Shown piece by piece: positions 62,339-64,000 of a stretch of 64,000 nt of DNA. Below the pieces are notes generated by a model, which was given only the letters and a program-made list of their open reading frames with translations, was not told the DNA's origin and ran no database searches. Both the position numbers and the translations under genes were made by a program. The stretch's first letter is position 1. Every line of letters starts with the position of its first letter. The DNA is from Leptospira stimsonii (GTDB lineage: Bacteria > Spirochaetota > Leptospiria > Leptospirales > Leptospiraceae), in assembly GCF_003545875.1 (NCBI RefSeq), contig NZ_QHCS01000009.1:1-64000 (forward strand). Reading direction: 5' to 3'.

Positions 62339-64000
62339 CTATTGAATATCCTTATTCCTTTCCATGAAGTAAAAAAGCGATGGCAAGTAAATCAGAGTAA
62401 CCAACATCTCCAACGTGAGACCTCCAACGATAACGGTCGCAAGGGGTCTTTGCACATCCGATCCAATCCCTTTCGCAATCGTCGCCGGAATCAAACCTAA
62501 GAGCGCCAATAAGATAGTCATGATCCTCGGTCGGAACTGAATCACTGCCGCATCCAAAACGGAAGTTTTCAAATTCTTTCCGCCCCTTTTTTTAAGCATG
62601 TGCATGAGTCTTGAAACGAAGAGTACGCCGGTCATAGTTGAAATTCCGAATAGGGAGATAAAGCCGACTCCGGCTGAAACTGAAAAATTCATATCTCGAA
62701 AGAAAAGAGCAAGTAGCCCTCCGCCTATGGAAATCGGAATTCCTGACATCGCAAGAAAGACCAACTGAGGACTTCGAAAGAGGGCATAGAGAATAAAAAA
62801 AATGGCAATGAGCGTCAAAGGAATTACGAAACGAAGTCTCAAAGCGGCTCGATTCAAATTTTCAAATTGTCCTCCCCAGTGGATTTCGATTCCTTCGGGA
62901 ATTTTGATTTTTTCTTCCACTTTTTGTTTCGCCTCTGCGACAAAGCTTCCCTGATCTCTTCCTCGAATGTTGGTTCTTACAGAAATTTGTCTTTTACCGT
63001 CCTGTCTCTGAATGATCGTCGGCCCGTCTTTGAAGTCTATCTTCGCAAGTTCCGAAAGCGGAATTCGCGCGCCGCTCGGACTCGTGATCAATAGGGTCTG
63101 AACCGAATCTATGGAAGATCGGAAGTCGTTCGTATATCTTACGACGATTTCAAATCGTCTGGATTGATCGTAAAGAATGCCTACTTTTTTTCCTCCGATA
63201 GCGGCTTCCATGGTATCTAAGATTTCCGAAGCATTGATTCCGTATCTCGCCGCTTGTTTCCTATCGATCGCGATCGTTAGTTGCGCTTGATCCCCTTCTT
63301 GTTCGATTCCGGATTCGGTTGCACCTCTGATTTCGGAAATTACGGATAAGATTTCCTTCCCGAAATTTCGAAGCGCATCTAAATCTTCTCCATTGATCAG
63401 GATTGCAAGATCGGAAACACTACCTGTGACGGATTCCGTTACGTTATCCAAAATCGGTTGTGAAAAAAGAAAATTCGTTCCCGGTAAGGTTTCCTGAAGT
63501 TCTTTTTTGATTCTTTCAACGAGATGTCTTTTGGAGATGTTCTCCTTCCAAGTCGAATAGTCCTTGAGTCCGATCAATATTTCCATTCTGTTCGGTCCAT
63601 AAGGGTCTGTTCCTTCGTCGTTTCTTCCCAATTGAATCAAAACGGAAGAGACCGGTTCATTTTTTAAAATCTTATTTCTGATGATTGATATATATTTTTC
63701 AGAACTTTTTAGGGCGATTCCGGAAGGGAAAAAACATCGTATATTGATAGATCCTTCATCAAGTTCGGGAAGAAATTCCGTTCCTAGTTTAAAGTAAGAA
63801 TAAGTTCCAATTCCGACGACAAAAGCGAGAGAAAGTGCGACTACTTTACCGGGAGCGTTCAACCTTATACTTAGAAAATCTGAATAAAAGGATTGGATTT
63901 TTTGGAAGACTGGATTTTTCCATTCCAAAGATTCGTTTCCGCTTTGTTCTAACTTCGATCTATAAAGAAAAGTCATAAGAACGGGGATCAAGGTAAGAGC
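62339..64000 (-). CDS. CusA/CzcA-type heavy-metal RND efflux pump, C-terminal part
   Basis: The gene continues past the right edge: the frame is open to position 64000 (ALTLIPVLMTF). About 553 residues of the inner-membrane RND pump are present: LGTEFLPELDEGSI, the porter domain (DNVTESVTGSVSDLAILINGEDL, AARYGINASEILDTMEAAIGG), and C-terminal membrane segments (FVIPLTLIAIFFILYALF, FGISTMTGVLFVSRLM, QFRPRIMTILLALLGLIPATIA). FLPELDEGS is the signature of the heavy-metal efflux subfamily, which exports Cu+/Ag+ or Co/Zn/Cd. The ion cannot be decided from this half. Adaptor and outer channel genes should lie beyond the window. Confidence 0.93.
   Translation of the reverse strand, partial: ALTLIPVLMTFLYRSKLEQSGNESLEWKNPVFQKIQSFYSDFLSIRLNAPGKVVALSLAFVVGIGTYSYFKLGTEFLPELDEGSINIRCFFPSGIALKSSEKYISIIRNKILKNEPVSSVLIQLGRNDEGTDPYGPNRMEILIGLKDYSTWKENISKRHLVERIKKELQETLPGTNFLFSQPILDNVTESVTGSVSDLAILINGEDLDALRNFGKEILSVISEIRGATESGIEQEGDQAQLTIAIDRKQAARYGINASEILDTMEAAIGGKKVGILYDQSRRFEIVVRYTNDFRSSIDSVQTLLITSPSGARIPLSELAKIDFKDGPTIIQRQDGKRQISVRTNIRGRDQGSFVAEAKQKVEEKIKIPEGIEIHWGGQFENLNRAALRLRFVIPLTLIAIFFILYALFRSPQLVFLAMSGIPISIGGGLLALFFRDMNFSVSAGVGFISLFGISTMTGVLFVSRLMHMLKKRGGKNLKTSVLDAAVIQFRPRIMTILLALLGLIPATIAKGIGSDVQRPLATVIVGGLTLEMLVTLIYLPSLFYFMERNKDIQ

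Overview
The window looks like chromosomal DNA of a spirochaete of the genus Leptospira, probably one of the species with roughly 40% GC (estimated by eye). The reasons are the many lipoproteins with relaxed lipoboxes, outer-membrane proteins ending in phenylalanine, a large lipoprotein/OMP complement beside a Kdp potassium system, PerR-type palindromes at a di-haem peroxidase gene, and remnants of IS3-, IS256- and IS481-type elements. Genus is an inference; no rRNA or tRNA gene was seen that could settle it.

Layout. 0.5-5 kb: a minus-strand pair, a giant WGR/leucine-rich-repeat/HEAT/DUF4132-like protein and a small partner. 5.5-9.1 kb: a plus-strand redox cluster (di-haem peroxidase lipoprotein, cupredoxin, cytochrome c) followed by a chemoreceptor. 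9.1-11.6 kb: a DMT exporter and an M14 carboxypeptidase lipoprotein, translationally linked. 12-15.6 kb: a three-gene operon (SUMF1-like lipoprotein, unknown lipoprotein, polytopic membrane protein). 15.9-18.6 kb: a TonB-dependent receptor, then about 1.1 kb without a convincing gene. 19.7-28.1 kb: an acetoacetate-decarboxylase-like protein, an FAD amine-oxidase-like protein and a 1736-residue kinase-like/AAA/GAF/SpoIIE signalling protein. 28.3-36.1 kb: complete kdpFABC plus kdpDE, including a 29-residue KdpF.

36.1-46.9 kb: housekeeping and accessory genes (OMPs, RlmK-like methyltransferase, two epoxide-hydrolase-like proteins, DUF4256, NlpC/P60, an SDR/PF10118 pair, an M24 peptidase-like protein, a membrane AraC regulator). 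47.1-49.1 kb: an operon with a citrate-synthase-like protein that lacks several canonical active-site residues, followed by a HEPN/MNT pair; next comes a 122-bp tandem repeat. 49.7-51.8 kb: a second di-haem peroxidase behind a double PerR/Fur-like box, and an MBL hydrolase.

52-61 kb is an accessory, decaying region: IS2-like and IS256-like remnants, a truncated uracil-DNA-glycosylase gene, an attC-like structured repeat next to an SRPBCC gene, an intact IS481-type element with a solitary copy of its end 4.4 kb away, a headless AraC gene, and lipoprotein/OMP genes. The right edge carries the C-terminal part of a CusA/CzcA-type RND metal efflux pump that runs out of the window.

Most notable: the non-canonical citrate synthase in one transcript with a HEPN/MNT module, the attC-like site, the recurrent TTAGAAT/ATTCTAA palindromes, the 122-bp minisatellite, and a likely pseudokinase head on the large signalling protein.
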